A stretch of DNA of 17,252 nt from NCBI GenBank assembly GCA_964612465.1, contig CAZTDF010000091.1, positions 1 through 17,252 of the forward strand, in the 5' to 3' direction. Positions 1 through 7,737 of this stretch are shown here, one piece after another. The DNA comes from JAFGPJ01 sp964612465. GTDB taxonomy: Bacteria > Planctomycetota > Phycisphaerae > Sedimentisphaerales > Anaerobacaceae. The translations under genes and the position numbers were made by a program. The stretch's first letter is position 1, and every line of letters begins with the position of its first letter. The notes under the pieces were generated by a model. It saw only the letters and a program-made list of their open reading frames with translations, had not been told where the DNA came from and searched no databases.

Positions 1-27
1 ACTTCGTGGCCCTCCGGTTGAAATGAC
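1..27. repeat. Possible edge of a dispersed intergenic repeat
   Basis: The first 27 bases, read on the minus strand, begin GTCATTTCAACCGGAGGGCC and continue CACGAAGT. This resembles a short dispersed element that I have seen between genes in planctomycete and other metagenome assemblies. The window edge cuts it, so neither its boundary nor its copy number can be judged. The rest of the segment up to the first gene is AT-rich and holds a 5-bp hairpin (78-91, GCCTC/GAGGC) without a T tract, so I do not call a terminator. Confidence 0.25.
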
Positions 28-124
28 AAAAGTGCACAATTTAATCGTATTTGGTATTAATATACACTTAGCGGATGGCCTCATTCGAGGCAGAAAATAT
101 TGAAAAACAAGTGAATACTTCCGG

Positions 125-2362
125 CTAACTACTCTGCTGATTTGGTTTGTCCGGCTCTTTAGCTTTGCCCAGGAGATCTGTCCAACTCTCAAGCTGTTGG
201 TTCCATTGTGGTCTGCCTTGCGGAACTTTTATAGCGGTTAATACTTTAAGGACTTCATTCGGATCAGCTCCGACCGGTGGTTTGCTTAAGTAATTGTCAA
301 TCGACTTCACAACAATACTGTTAGGATCTAAGTCTCCATGTGTCAGGCAATTCTTCACCAACTCGGCTGTACGCTCCGGTTTTGCCCCTCTCAAGCATGC
401 ATACAATAGGTTAGGTAAAATCGCCTCTTTACCTTCTGGTGTCTGAGCAATTTCATATAAAATACCTAAATAGTCTGCTGCCTGTTCAAATTGACCTGTT
501 TCATAATACAGTTCTGCTAATCTCTTACGTATCTCCGGTTTGTTGTCGCTATTGCCCTTGGCAGCTTCTGCTATTTTAAGAAAATCGATTTTCTGCTCGT
601 TAGATAACTTTACTTTGCTACTTTGTAAGGTAAGATTATCCATCCATTCCTTTAGGACACCGGCGTCGGAGCCTTTGAATATTTTCAGCATTGCCTGCCA
701 GGCCGGATCACTTTCGGAGTTTGAACCGATTTTCTCCGCCAGCCAATTCAAGTCTTCGTTGCCGCCGACTGCATTCGCCAGAGCAATAATTTTCTCTCTT
801 AGTATTAAACTGGGATCATTAATAAAATCATTTCTTAGTATTTTTAGGGCTTTCGTCTTGTTAATATAGGTAAGTCCATCTACGGCAACCTCCCGAACGA
901 AATTCGCTTCATCGCGTAAGGCTTCTACAAACAAGTTTTCAAAAAGCTTGGCCGCATTGTCTTTGCATGTGCTGTCCTGCGCGCACAAAGCGGCCATTTC
1001 ATTGAGCAATTCCCCCCTTAGAGTCCCGTCGGGATTGTCCTTTTGTTTGTTATATCTCTCCGAAAGCAAAACAAGATATTTGTCAACCTCTTTTGGCTCT
1101 AATCCGTCTCGTTTGAGCAGTTTTTTTATGACTACCGCACCGTTCCGGGCCTTTTCCGCATTCTTCTCAAAAAGAAATTTCGCAGCCCATTCCAGGGTTT
1201 GCTTGCGTATCTCTTTTATCTCAGGAGAGATTGTGGTTGTAGGATTGGACAAAATAGCGTTGGAACACGCTCCACCGAGCGCTTCTAATAGCTTTGTTTT
1301 TACCTGGTCGTCCTGTTCGGCTCCGAGTTGTGCCAGCAGTGCCGAAGCTGAATTCAACTTCGGTTTCAAAGCCAGCAGTTCGGCGGTTATCAGCCGGACA
1401 TCTCGGTCGCCGTCGGAAATCAGTTTGATTAAAACGGGACCAAGTTTTTCGGGCAGCTTCGAACCCGGAGCGACCCGCCACTTATAAGCCTTATCCAGGG
1501 CCCATAATCTTACAACCGTTTCCGTATCGACTAAATACGTAGCTAAGAATTCTCCCCTGGCCGCGTCTTCGCTTATGCTTTCATACCTCTTGTCCAATTC
1601 CAATTTATAGCGCCGCTGCCACAAGTCCAATGCGGCTCTCTCCTTGCGCATCTGAGCATCCTGGCGAATCAACTGAGTCCGCAGGAACGCCACCTGACCT
1701 TGCTGATTAATTGCATCTATATTTTGTTTGCGAGTTTGGGGATCTTCCCCTATCGGTATACCCAGAGAATGCAAGGCATTTTCCGCTTCAGCGGATACTT
1801 GTCTATCCGGGTCATCGACCAGCTCAATCAATCTAATAGTCGCCTTCATATCCAGCCGAAGTTTCAATGCATGTATGGCATTTATCTTCGTTTTGACCGG
1901 TTTTTTCGAGTCCGTAAATATCTTTTCGAGCGAATCTCTTATTTTGTCGTACTCAAAAATCAGGGTTGCTTCGGCAGCCAATTGGGCTTCGGCATCAGTT
2001 TCAGTGTCTAAGACGCCGAGTAGTGGCTCAATGAAATCCTGATCATTCTTGACGGTCTTTTTCGATGCCCTTGCCTGAATTAACGCTTTACAGACCGCCA
2101 TGCGCGCCGGGCTGTTTTCACTCTGTTTTAGGGCATCAAGCAATATCTCCCGGGCTTTCGGATCGTCGTGGAATAACATTACGGTTGCAGCGTCAATGGA
2201 ACCATTGAGCAAGGCATCCTTGTTCACTTTTAACTGGGGATCGAGTTCCGTGCTTGCAGGTGTGCTTTGAGCGGGTACGGGCGGCTTTTCCTGGGCGATA
2301 CCGGCCTGCTGGAATCCTATCGCCAATATCAATATAACCAGATATAAACGCTTTGCGCTCAT
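125..2362 (-). CDS. Secreted HEAT-repeat protein with TPR-like C-terminus
   Basis: This is a 745-residue protein of unknown specific role. Residues 1-24 form a Sec signal peptide: two basic residues, a hydrophobic run VILILAIG, then a small-residue site ending GIAQ. The mature part starts with a Pro-rich linker (25-40). Residues about 55-205 and 305-540 are successive helical pairs with the HEAT pattern (for example RLIELVDDPDRQVSAEAENA near 177-196 and LIKLISDGDRDVRLITAELL near 311-330). Between them, 220-265 is highly charged and probably a long helix or coiled coil. Residues about 610-690 look TPR-like (LAELYYETGQFEQAADYLG). HEAT arrays usually act as scaffolds for protein binding, and the signal peptide places this one in the periplasm. 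No catalytic motif is visible. It lies downstream of the recombinase but has its own promoter-like sequence, so the two are probably not functionally linked. The start is supported by AAAAGG about 9 bases upstream. Confidence 0.85.
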   Translation of the reverse strand: MSAKRLYLVILILAIGFQQAGIAQEKPPVPAQSTPASTELDPQLKVNKDALLNGSIDAATVMLFHDDPKAREILLDALKQSENSPARMAVCKALIQARASKKTVKNDQDFIEPLLGVLDTETDAEAQLAAEATLIFEYDKIRDSLEKIFTDSKKPVKTKINAIHALKLRLDMKATIRLIELVDDPDRQVSAEAENALHSLGIPIGEDPQTRKQNIDAINQQGQVAFLRTQLIRQDAQMRKERAALDLWQRRYKLELDKRYESISEDAARGEFLATYLVDTETVVRLWALDKAYKWRVAPGSKLPEKLGPVLIKLISDGDRDVRLITAELLALKPKLNSASALLAQLGAEQDDQVKTKLLEALGGACSNAILSNPTTTISPEIKEIRKQTLEWAAKFLFEKNAEKARNGAVVIKKLLKRDGLEPKEVDKYLVLLSERYNKQKDNPDGTLRGELLNEMAALCAQDSTCKDNAAKLFENLFVEALRDEANFVREVAVDGLTYINKTKALKILRNDFINDPSLILREKIIALANAVGGNEDLNWLAEKIGSNSESDPAWQAMLKIFKGSDAGVLKEWMDNLTLQSSKVKLSNEQKIDFLKIAEAAKGNSDNKPEIRKRLAELYYETGQFEQAADYLGILYEIAQTPEGKEAILPNLLYACLRGAKPERTAELVKNCLTHGDLDPNSIVVKSIDNYLSKPPVGADPNEVLKVLTAIKVPQGRPQWNQQLESWTDLLGKAKEPDKPNQQSS

Positions 2363-2426
2363 TCAGATGGCCTTTTAAGAAACTGCCGGTTCCTGTTTTG
2401 CGATGTTTCTGCCCGTTCGTAATTAT

Positions 2427-2455
2427 ATAATAATATTGAAAACTTTTTTAGTCAA
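2427..2455 (-). promoter_or_regulatory. Predicted sigma70-type promoter for the HEAT-repeat gene
   Basis: On the minus strand TTGACT (2450-2455) is followed after exactly 17 bases by TATTAT (2427-2432); an overlapping TATAAT sits at 2422-2427. This lies 65 bases upstream of the start at 2362, inside the 131-bp spacer after the recombinase gene, so the HEAT-repeat gene can be transcribed on its own. Confidence 0.5.
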
Positions 2456-2493
2456 CCAATTTTATTGTGAGTAATAGAAAATAGACAATTTAC

Positions 2494-3432
2494 CTAAGGT
2501 CTTGGGTGGAATTTTCTATGAATCTCTCTAAGCCTTTCCTGATCAACGTGTGTATAAATCTGCGTCGTCGCGATATCCACGTGCCCGAGCATCTCCTGGA
2601 TGCTTCGAAGATCCGCTCCTCCAGCCAGAAGGTGCGTTGCGAAGCAGTGCCTCAACGTATGCGCGGTCAAATTTCTGGGCATCCCTGCCCGCATCGCATA
2701 TTTCTTAACCAATCTCCAAACTTCAATACGACTCACAGGCCGGCCTGTTCGGGAAAGCAGCAGAAAATTGTCACTAAAAGGCTTGGCCAGCCATGGCCGG
2801 AGCTTCTCCAAGTACTCAACCGTCGCTTCGATGGCAACTTTGCCGACCGGGACGACACGCTCTCTGTTGCCTTTGCCGAGGCATCGCAGGTAACCGATAT
2901 CAAGATTTAGGTCCGGAATCCTGATGCCTGCAAGCTCGCTTGCCCTTATTCCGGTTGCATATAGCAATTCAAGCATAGCTTTGTCGCGGAGAAAGAACGG
3001 CTCGTCGGGACTGGGGGCATTCAGCAGATTCACAACCTGCTGCTGACTGCAAATGCTGGGCAATCTCTGCCAGATTTTCGGGCTTTCGAGAATTGCCGTA
3101 AAGTCATCTTCGAGACGACCCATAAGCTTGGCGTATCGCAGGAACATCCTGATAGCCACAAGCGCCCGCTTAATAGAACTTTCGCCTTTCTGGTCCTGAG
3201 TAAGGATTCGAAGATATTCCTGGATAACTGTCGGTTTGATTTGCGACAGGTGCTTGATATCGTTGGATTTACAGTGCCCCAGAAAGCTTTTAAGGTCGCG
3301 TGCGTAGGCCAGAACGGTATTCTCGGACAGTCCAGCCTCGACCGTCAGATAACTAAGAAAGTTTTTGACATTTTGCCCCAGGGGTAAAGCCAGCAATTTT
3401 TCGCCAACAGATTGTCTCTGCATCGAGGGCAT
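2494..3432 (-). CDS. xerD: Tyrosine recombinase, XerD/XerC type
   Basis: This 312-residue protein is a site-specific tyrosine recombinase of the Xer group, which resolves chromosome dimers at dif. The N-terminal SAM-like core-binding domain covers about 20-105 (contains LSENTVLAYARDLKSF). The catalytic domain covers about 125-305 and has the full active-site set: Arg163 in TGIRASEL, Lys187 in LGKGNRER, His258 and Arg261 in HTLRH, His284 in LGHVDIATT, and Tyr293 in QIYTH. Length and the compact C-terminus match Xer proteins rather than phage integrases, which usually carry an extra arm-binding domain. The choice of XerD over XerC is by general resemblance only and would need a phylogeny. There is no adjacent mobile-element cargo or attachment site. 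The start is uncertain: ATG codons at residues 1 and 4 are both possible, with AAAGGA about 13 bases upstream of the first. Confidence 0.92.
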   Translation of the reverse strand: MPSMQRQSVGEKLLALPLGQNVKNFLSYLTVEAGLSENTVLAYARDLKSFLGHCKSNDIKHLSQIKPTVIQEYLRILTQDQKGESSIKRALVAIRMFLRYAKLMGRLEDDFTAILESPKIWQRLPSICSQQQVVNLLNAPSPDEPFFLRDKAMLELLYATGIRASELAGIRIPDLNLDIGYLRCLGKGNRERVVPVGKVAIEATVEYLEKLRPWLAKPFSDNFLLLSRTGRPVSRIEVWRLVKKYAMRAGMPRNLTAHTLRHCFATHLLAGGADLRSIQEMLGHVDIATTQIYTHVDQERLREIHRKFHPRP

Positions 3433-3450
3433 TTTTATATTTCAATCCTT

Positions 3451-3552
3451 TAAGAGTGCCTAAAGTGACTAAAGTTAAGAGTGCCTAAAGTTAGTAAGAA
3501 GCTTATGAACTTCGTAGCTTTAGCTCACTTTAGGCCCTTTAGCTCACTTTAG
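3451..3552. repeat. Intergenic repeat built on a CTAAAGT core, direct and inverted copies
   Basis: A 16-base unit TAAGAGTGCCTAAAGT occurs exactly twice (3451-3466 and 3476-3491, 25-bp period). It is followed by two exact copies of TTTAGCTCACTTTAG (3519-3533 and 3538-3552, 19-bp period), which carry the same core in reverse orientation. GCCTAAAGTGA on the left can pair with TCACTTTAGGC on the right, so the segment can form alternative hairpins. It lies between the divergent recombinase and propeller genes. The function is unknown; a dispersed non-coding repeat is my best guess. Confidence 0.6.
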
Positions 3553-3661
3553 TCGCTATAATATCATCATCGGCATAAAAACGGCCCATCCTTTAGATAG
3601 CACTATCCCAGTGGGCATTTGGTGCTTGCATTCAAGGTATTAATCAATAGAATTATCCGAT

Positions 3662-4954
3662 ATGAACAATATTGGACTCAATCGTCGAGAATTCATGCTA
3701 AATACGGCCATTGGTTCGCTCGGATTGCCGGGCCTGGTCGGCTCGGTGTTGGGTGGCTCAACCGAATCGAAAATCGAAAATCGCAAGTCAAAACTGCAGA
3801 GCCTGCCTCCGGTTAGGGCTATCACACAGGGGCCGAAATTCCACTGGTTTGGCTACTATGACAAACTGCAATTCGACCCCGCCGGCCGGTACGCGCTCGG
3901 GATGGAGGTCGACTTCGAGCATCGCAGCCCCAAAGCCGACGATATCATCAAAATCGGGATGGTGGATCTCAAAAACGGCGAGAAGTGGACGGAACTTGGC
4001 CAAAGCAGCGCCTGGTGCTGGCAGCAGGGCTGTATGCTCCAGTGGCGGCCCGGCTCGAAAGACGAGATTATCTTCAACGACCGGCAGGATGGCCGGTTCG
4101 TATGCCACATCCTTAATGTTCACAGCGGCAGCAAGCGAACTCTGCCGTACCCCATTTATACCGTTAGCCCCGATGGCCGGACAGCCGTGGCGCCGGATTT
4201 CCGGCGGGTTCAGGACATGCGACCCGGGTACGGCTACGCCGGTCTGCCTGACCCGCACAAAGACGCCGCGGCTCCGAAGGATTCCGGCATCTTTCGAGTT
4301 GATCTTGATACGGGCGGCCGGGAATTGATAATATCCCTCGCCGATATAGCCAGGTTCGGCCAAATCCCCGGCAATCCAAAGGATGCCAAGCACTACTTTA
4401 ACCACCTGCTGTTCAATACGGACGGCTCTCGATTCATCTTTCTGCATCGCTGGCGGGCAACAGGCCTGCGTAGTTTCGGCACGCGAATGCTCACCGCCAA
4501 TTCCGACGGAACGGATATTCACGTTGTCGATCCTCACGGCAAAACATCGCATTTCATCTGGCGCGATCCGGGGCATATTTTGGCCTGGGCGTGGCACCCC
4601 TCGCACGGCGACGCATTCTATCTTTACGAGGATGGGACGGACAGGGTCGAAATCGTCGGCAAAGGAATAATGACAAGAAACGGCCACTGCACCTACCTGC
4701 CCGGCAATAAATGGATTCTAAACGATGCCTATCCGGACAAAGAGCGAAAGCAGAACGTCTATCTTTACAACGTAGCGACCGGCAAAACTGTGCCGCTCGG
4801 GCATTTTTATCTGCCGCCGGACTACAAAGGCGAATGTCGCTGTGATACGCACCCGCGCTTCAGCCCCGACGGCCGAAGCATCGTCATCGACTCGCCCCAC
4901 GCCGGCAACGGCCGGCAAATGTACCTCATTGACATCAGTGCAATTGTAGGCTAA
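3662..4954 (+). CDS. Tat-exported beta-propeller protein, oligogalacturonide-lyase-like
   Basis: This is a 430-residue exported protein. The N-terminus has a twin-arginine motif (NRREFML, Arg8-Arg9) followed by a mildly hydrophobic stretch to about residue 31, typical of Tat substrates. The mature part is a series of propeller blades of the TolB/PD40 kind: GYYDKLQFDPAGRYALG (64-80), TVSPDGRTA (167-175), HLLFNTDGSRFIFLHRW (248-264), ANSDGTDIHVVD (279-290) and HPRFSPDGRSIVI (397-409). The arrangement, with SDGTDIHVV, GHILAW and a late CDTHPRFSPDG, resembles oligogalacturonide lyases and related planctomycete propellers, which act on pectin-derived oligosaccharides. I cannot confirm the metal ligands, so catalysis is inferred. 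Residues 34-46 are encoded by a dispersed DNA repeat (see 3764-3793). It heads an apparent operon; the next gene starts 16 bases after its stop codon. Confidence 0.75.
   Translation: MNNIGLNRREFMLNTAIGSLGLPGLVGSVLGGSTESKIENRKSKLQSLPPVRAITQGPKFHWFGYYDKLQFDPAGRYALGMEVDFEHRSPKADDIIKIGMVDLKNGEKWTELGQSSAWCWQQGCMLQWRPGSKDEIIFNDRQDGRFVCHILNVHSGSKRTLPYPIYTVSPDGRTAVAPDFRRVQDMRPGYGYAGLPDPHKDAAAPKDSGIFRVDLDTGGRELIISLADIARFGQIPGNPKDAKHYFNHLLFNTDGSRFIFLHRWRATGLRSFGTRMLTANSDGTDIHVVDPHGKTSHFIWRDPGHILAWAWHPSHGDAFYLYEDGTDRVEIVGKGIMTRNGHCTYLPGNKWILNDAYPDKERKQNVYLYNVATGKTVPLGHFYLPPDYKGECRCDTHPRFSPDGRSIVIDSPHAGNGRQMYLIDISAIVG
3764..3793 (+). repeat. AATCGAAA-type dispersed repeat inside a coding sequence
   Basis: GAATCGAAAATCGAAAATCG followed by CAAGTCAAAA is a short tandem of AATCGAAA that resembles a dispersed intergenic repeat common in planctomycete assemblies. 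Here it lies in frame within the propeller gene and encodes TESKIENRKSK, a polar linker immediately after the Tat signal region. It adds about ten residues without breaking the frame. Confidence 0.5.
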
Positions 4955-4970
4955 GCTTACAGATAAGCAA

Positions 4971-5630
4971 ATGCAGAAGAACGAAAAAAAACAAGAACGC
5001 AGCAGCACATATCGCTTGTGCAAGTATACACTTATGACGTGCACGCTCATGGCAGCAGGTTGTGCGCAGCAGAATTCGACTCCGCCAAAGGTAAAGGTGC
5101 AGGACCACACTCTTTATGTCGAGCGGGACCAGGGCTTCGGCACGACCGATTTGATGGAGGTCGCCGAGGACGTGCTGGTCAATATGTACTTTACGATCGA
5201 GAAAGCCGATGCTGATAGCGGCCTGATACGAACCAGGCCGCTGCCGGGAGCGCAATTATTCGAATTCTGGCGCAGCGACAACGTAGGGGCCGACAATACC
5301 CTTGCGGCAAACCTTCACACTATCCGCAGGACCGTGACATTAGATATAAGCCAACAAGATGAGAAATTATGCCTCGGCTGCAACGTACAAGCCCAAAGGC
5401 TATCGCTGCCCGAGCGCCAGGTCAGCAGCAGCGCCAGGGTCTATGGGATGTTCTCGCAAAGCAGCTTATCATTGCAGAGACTGAAACTTAATCCCGAGCA
5501 GAAGCAACAGATGGCCTGGATCGACCTGGGCAGGGACTCACGGCTTGAAGCGGAGATTCTCAAGCGAATTGAAACAGGACTCGTACGGCTATCGAACCAC
5601 CAGTTACAAATGACGGAGAACCAAATATGA
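4971..5630 (+). CDS. Uncharacterised lipoprotein
   Basis: This 219-residue protein is not one I recognise. The N-terminus is charged (1-19), then a short hydrophobic run ends in MAAGC, so Cys31 is the likely lipidated residue and the protein should be membrane-anchored. The mature part contains a conserved-looking block near 45-75 (VERDQGFGTTDLMEVAEDVL), then GLIRTRPLPGAQLFEFWR, which reads like a domain taking part in envelope or complex assembly. Two further cysteines (near 133-136, CLGC) could form a disulfide. It starts 16 bases after the propeller gene and its TGA overlaps the galE start (ATGA, 5627-5630), so it is likely translated from the same message and coupled to galE. The lipobox has Ala rather than Leu at -3, which lowers certainty about lipidation. 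Confidence 0.75.
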   Translation: MQKNEKKQERSSTYRLCKYTLMTCTLMAAGCAQQNSTPPKVKVQDHTLYVERDQGFGTTDLMEVAEDVLVNMYFTIEKADADSGLIRTRPLPGAQLFEFWRSDNVGADNTLAANLHTIRRTVTLDISQQDEKLCLGCNVQAQRLSLPERQVSSSARVYGMFSQSSLSLQRLKLNPEQKQQMAWIDLGRDSRLEAEILKRIETGLVRLSNHQLQMTENQI

Positions 5631-6608
5631 AAGTGCTGGTTTGCGGCGGAGCAGGGTATATAGGCAGCAACATGACGGCAACGCTGGCGGCTGAAGGACA
5701 CGAGCCGGTCGTCTTCGACAATCTCAGCAAGGGCCACAAATCGGCGATCGGAGAAACTGAATTCGTCGAAGGCGATTTAGCCGATAGCCGGCTGCTCGTC
5801 GAGACGCTCGAAAAATACAGCATAGAAGCGGTCATGCACTTCGCCGCATTTATTGAAGTGGGCGAATCGGTTCAAATGCCGCTTAGATACTATCGCAATA
5901 ATCTCTCCTGTACGGAGAATTTGCTCTCGGCGATGGAAATCGTCGGCGTGGAGAAGTTCGTCTTTAGCAGCACGGCGGCCGTTTACGGCATCCCCGAAGA
6001 AATGCCGATTACTGAAGACTCACCGACCGAGCCGATCAATCCCTACGGCCAAACGAAACTGGCTGTCGAAAGAATGTGTCACTACCAAAGCCAAACGGGA
6101 AAACTTGCATTTACCTCGTTGAGATATTTCAACACATGCGGCGCCGGCAACAATGCCACTATAGGTGAGGATCATCAACCAGAATCCCATCTGATTCCGT
6201 TGACCATCCAGGCAGCAATGGGAAAACGCAACGATATAAAAATTTACGGAGCCGACTACGATACTCCAGACGGGACATGTATACGTGACTACATCCATAT
6301 AGACGATTTGTGCCGGGCGCATCTGCTGGCTCTTAACAAGCTGCAAACCGAAAGAGAGCTGATCTGCAACCTGGGCAACGAAAAGGGCCATTCGGTCAGA
6401 GAGGTCATTGAAACGGTCAGGAAGGTTTCAGGACAGGATTTTAAGGTAACCGAAGTAAACCGTCGCCCCGGCGATTCGCCAAGATTGACTGCCGACGCCA
6501 CAAAGGCCAGGAAAGAGCTCGGCTGGAAAATTGAAAAACCCCAGTTGGAAGAAATGGTCTCCACTGCGTGGCAATGGCACAACAGCCACCCCGACGGCTA
6601 TCCGGATT
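5627..6608 (+). CDS. galE: UDP-glucose 4-epimerase, 3' end lost in the gap
   Basis: GalE interconverts UDP-glucose and UDP-galactose using tightly bound NAD, feeding either galactose use or glycan synthesis. Residues 1-327 are visible. The NAD-binding GGAGYIGS is at 7-14, a Ser/Thr-rich active-site segment SSTAAVYG at 114-121, and the catalytic pair Tyr140/Lys144 in NPYGQTK. The substrate-domain signatures RYFNTCGAG (167-175) and DGTCIRDYIHIDDL (215-228) are also present. Typical GalE proteins are about 325-340 residues, so only a few C-terminal residues should be missing into the N run starting at 6609. The ATG overlaps the preceding lipoprotein stop by four bases, indicating translational coupling. 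Any reading that continues through the Ns is meaningless. Confidence 0.93.
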
Positions 6609-6708
6609 NNNNNNNNNNNNNNNNNNNNNNNNNNNNNNNNNNNNNNNNNNNNNNNNNNNNNNNNNNNNNNNNNNNNNNNNNNNNNNNNNNNNNNNNNNNN
6701 NNNNNNNN
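6609..6708. other. Assembly gap (100 Ns)
   Basis: Exactly 100 Ns, the conventional placeholder for a scaffold join of unknown length. It removes the galE stop codon and whatever lies between galE and the ROK kinase, possibly whole genes. Apparent continuity of the operon across this point is therefore not proven. Confidence 0.98.
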
Positions 6709-6720
6709 GAGGAACGAGAA

Positions 6721-7698
6721 ATGAATGAAACGTATGTTGGAATTGACGTGGGCGGAACGAACATCAAGATCGGCTTGTTTGATTCCGAGCTGAACCTGAG
6801 CTGCAAGACATCGATCACCACCAACGCGGATATGGGGCCGGAGATTGTCATTAATAATATGGCCCAGACCGTCGAAGAACTTATTGCTGAGGCAGGGCTT
6901 TCTCTGCAGGACGTTGTCGCTATCGGTATCGGAACTCCCGGACCGGCCAAATACAGCGAGGGCATCATCATACGTTCCACGAACATGCCGAAATTCAAAA
7001 ACGTTCCTATCTGCCGGATGCTAAACGAAAAGCTCGGGGCGCCGGTTGTCTTCGATAACGATGCAAACGTGGCCTGCTGGGGCGAGTATACCGTCGGGGC
7101 AGGCAAAGGCGTCAAAGATATTGTCTTCTTTACACTCGGCACGGGAATCGGCGGCGGTATTGTCAGTGACGGCGAACTGCTGCACGGGTGCGACGAAAAC
7201 GCCGCCGAATTGGGACACATGATCATACACCCGGACGGCAGGAGCTGCAACTGCGGCCAGAAGGGTTGTGTCGAAGCGTACGCATCGGCCGACTCGACGG
7301 CAAGAAGGGCGACCGAGGCCGTTGAAGCCGGGGCCGAATCCAGCCTTAAAAAAGTGCTCGACGAAAAGGGCAAGATAACCAGCAAGGACATTTACGAACA
7401 TTTAGCCGCCGGGGACAAGCTGGCAAAAGAGATTACCGACGTCACTGCCAAGGCACTCGCGATTACGTGCATAAATATGCTGCATACAACCGAGCCGAAG
7501 CGAATAATTTTTACCGGGGGAATGATTGCCGCCGGCGATGCATTGCTGAACCGAATACAGGATTTCTTTGACGAGTATATCTGGACCCTAAAAAAAGAGA
7601 CGGTCGAGATATGCTTCGCCACCCTCGGGGAAGATACCGGTATTATCGGCGCGGCCGCCCTGGCCCGACACACCAAACAACAGGGCAGATTGAAATAA
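6721..7698 (+). CDS. ROK-family sugar kinase, probable glucokinase
   Basis: This 325-residue protein phosphorylates a hexose with ATP, most likely glucose at C6. The N-terminal phosphate-binding motif DVGGTNIKIG is at 9-18. The sugar-binding and catalytic segment FDNDANVACWGE (111-122) carries the catalytic Asp114. LGTGIGGGIV follows at 139-148. Glu163-x-Gly-His166 plus the ROK zinc site Cys176, Cys178 and Cys183 (CNCGQKGC) are intact, which separates it from DNA-binding ROK repressors; it also has no N-terminal helix-turn-helix. Length fits ROK glucokinases (about 310-330). GAGGA eight bases upstream supports the ATG at 6721. Glucose is the default prediction, but fructose, mannose or N-acylated sugars cannot be excluded from sequence alone. 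It is convergent with ackA. Confidence 0.9.
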   Translation: MNETYVGIDVGGTNIKIGLFDSELNLSCKTSITTNADMGPEIVINNMAQTVEELIAEAGLSLQDVVAIGIGTPGPAKYSEGIIIRSTNMPKFKNVPICRMLNEKLGAPVVFDNDANVACWGEYTVGAGKGVKDIVFFTLGTGIGGGIVSDGELLHGCDENAAELGHMIIHPDGRSCNCGQKGCVEAYASADSTARRATEAVEAGAESSLKKVLDEKGKITSKDIYEHLAAGDKLAKEITDVTAKALAITCINMLHTTEPKRIIFTGGMIAAGDALLNRIQDFFDEYIWTLKKETVEICFATLGEDTGIIGAAALARHTKQQGRLK

Positions 7699-7737
7699 TT
7701 CACAGGATAGACCCGTTTTAAGCAAGCCAGGAATCAA

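Noticed and set aside
78..91. GCCTC/GAGGC hairpin as a terminator of the HEAT-repeat gene
   Set aside because: The stem is only 5 bp and no T tract follows on either strand.
2494..3432. Recombinase as the integrase of a mobile element
   Set aside because: Size and domains fit chromosomal Xer proteins, and no attachment sites, tRNA target or cargo genes adjoin it.
3788..4687. 299-residue minus-strand frame opposite the propeller gene
   Set aside because: It is a shadow frame of a high-GC third-position gene; it has no motif, and the plus strand has clear propeller blades and a Tat signal.
6441..7391. 316-residue minus-strand frame
   Set aside because: It reads through the 100-N gap and lies opposite galE and the ROK kinase, both of which have intact catalytic motifs.
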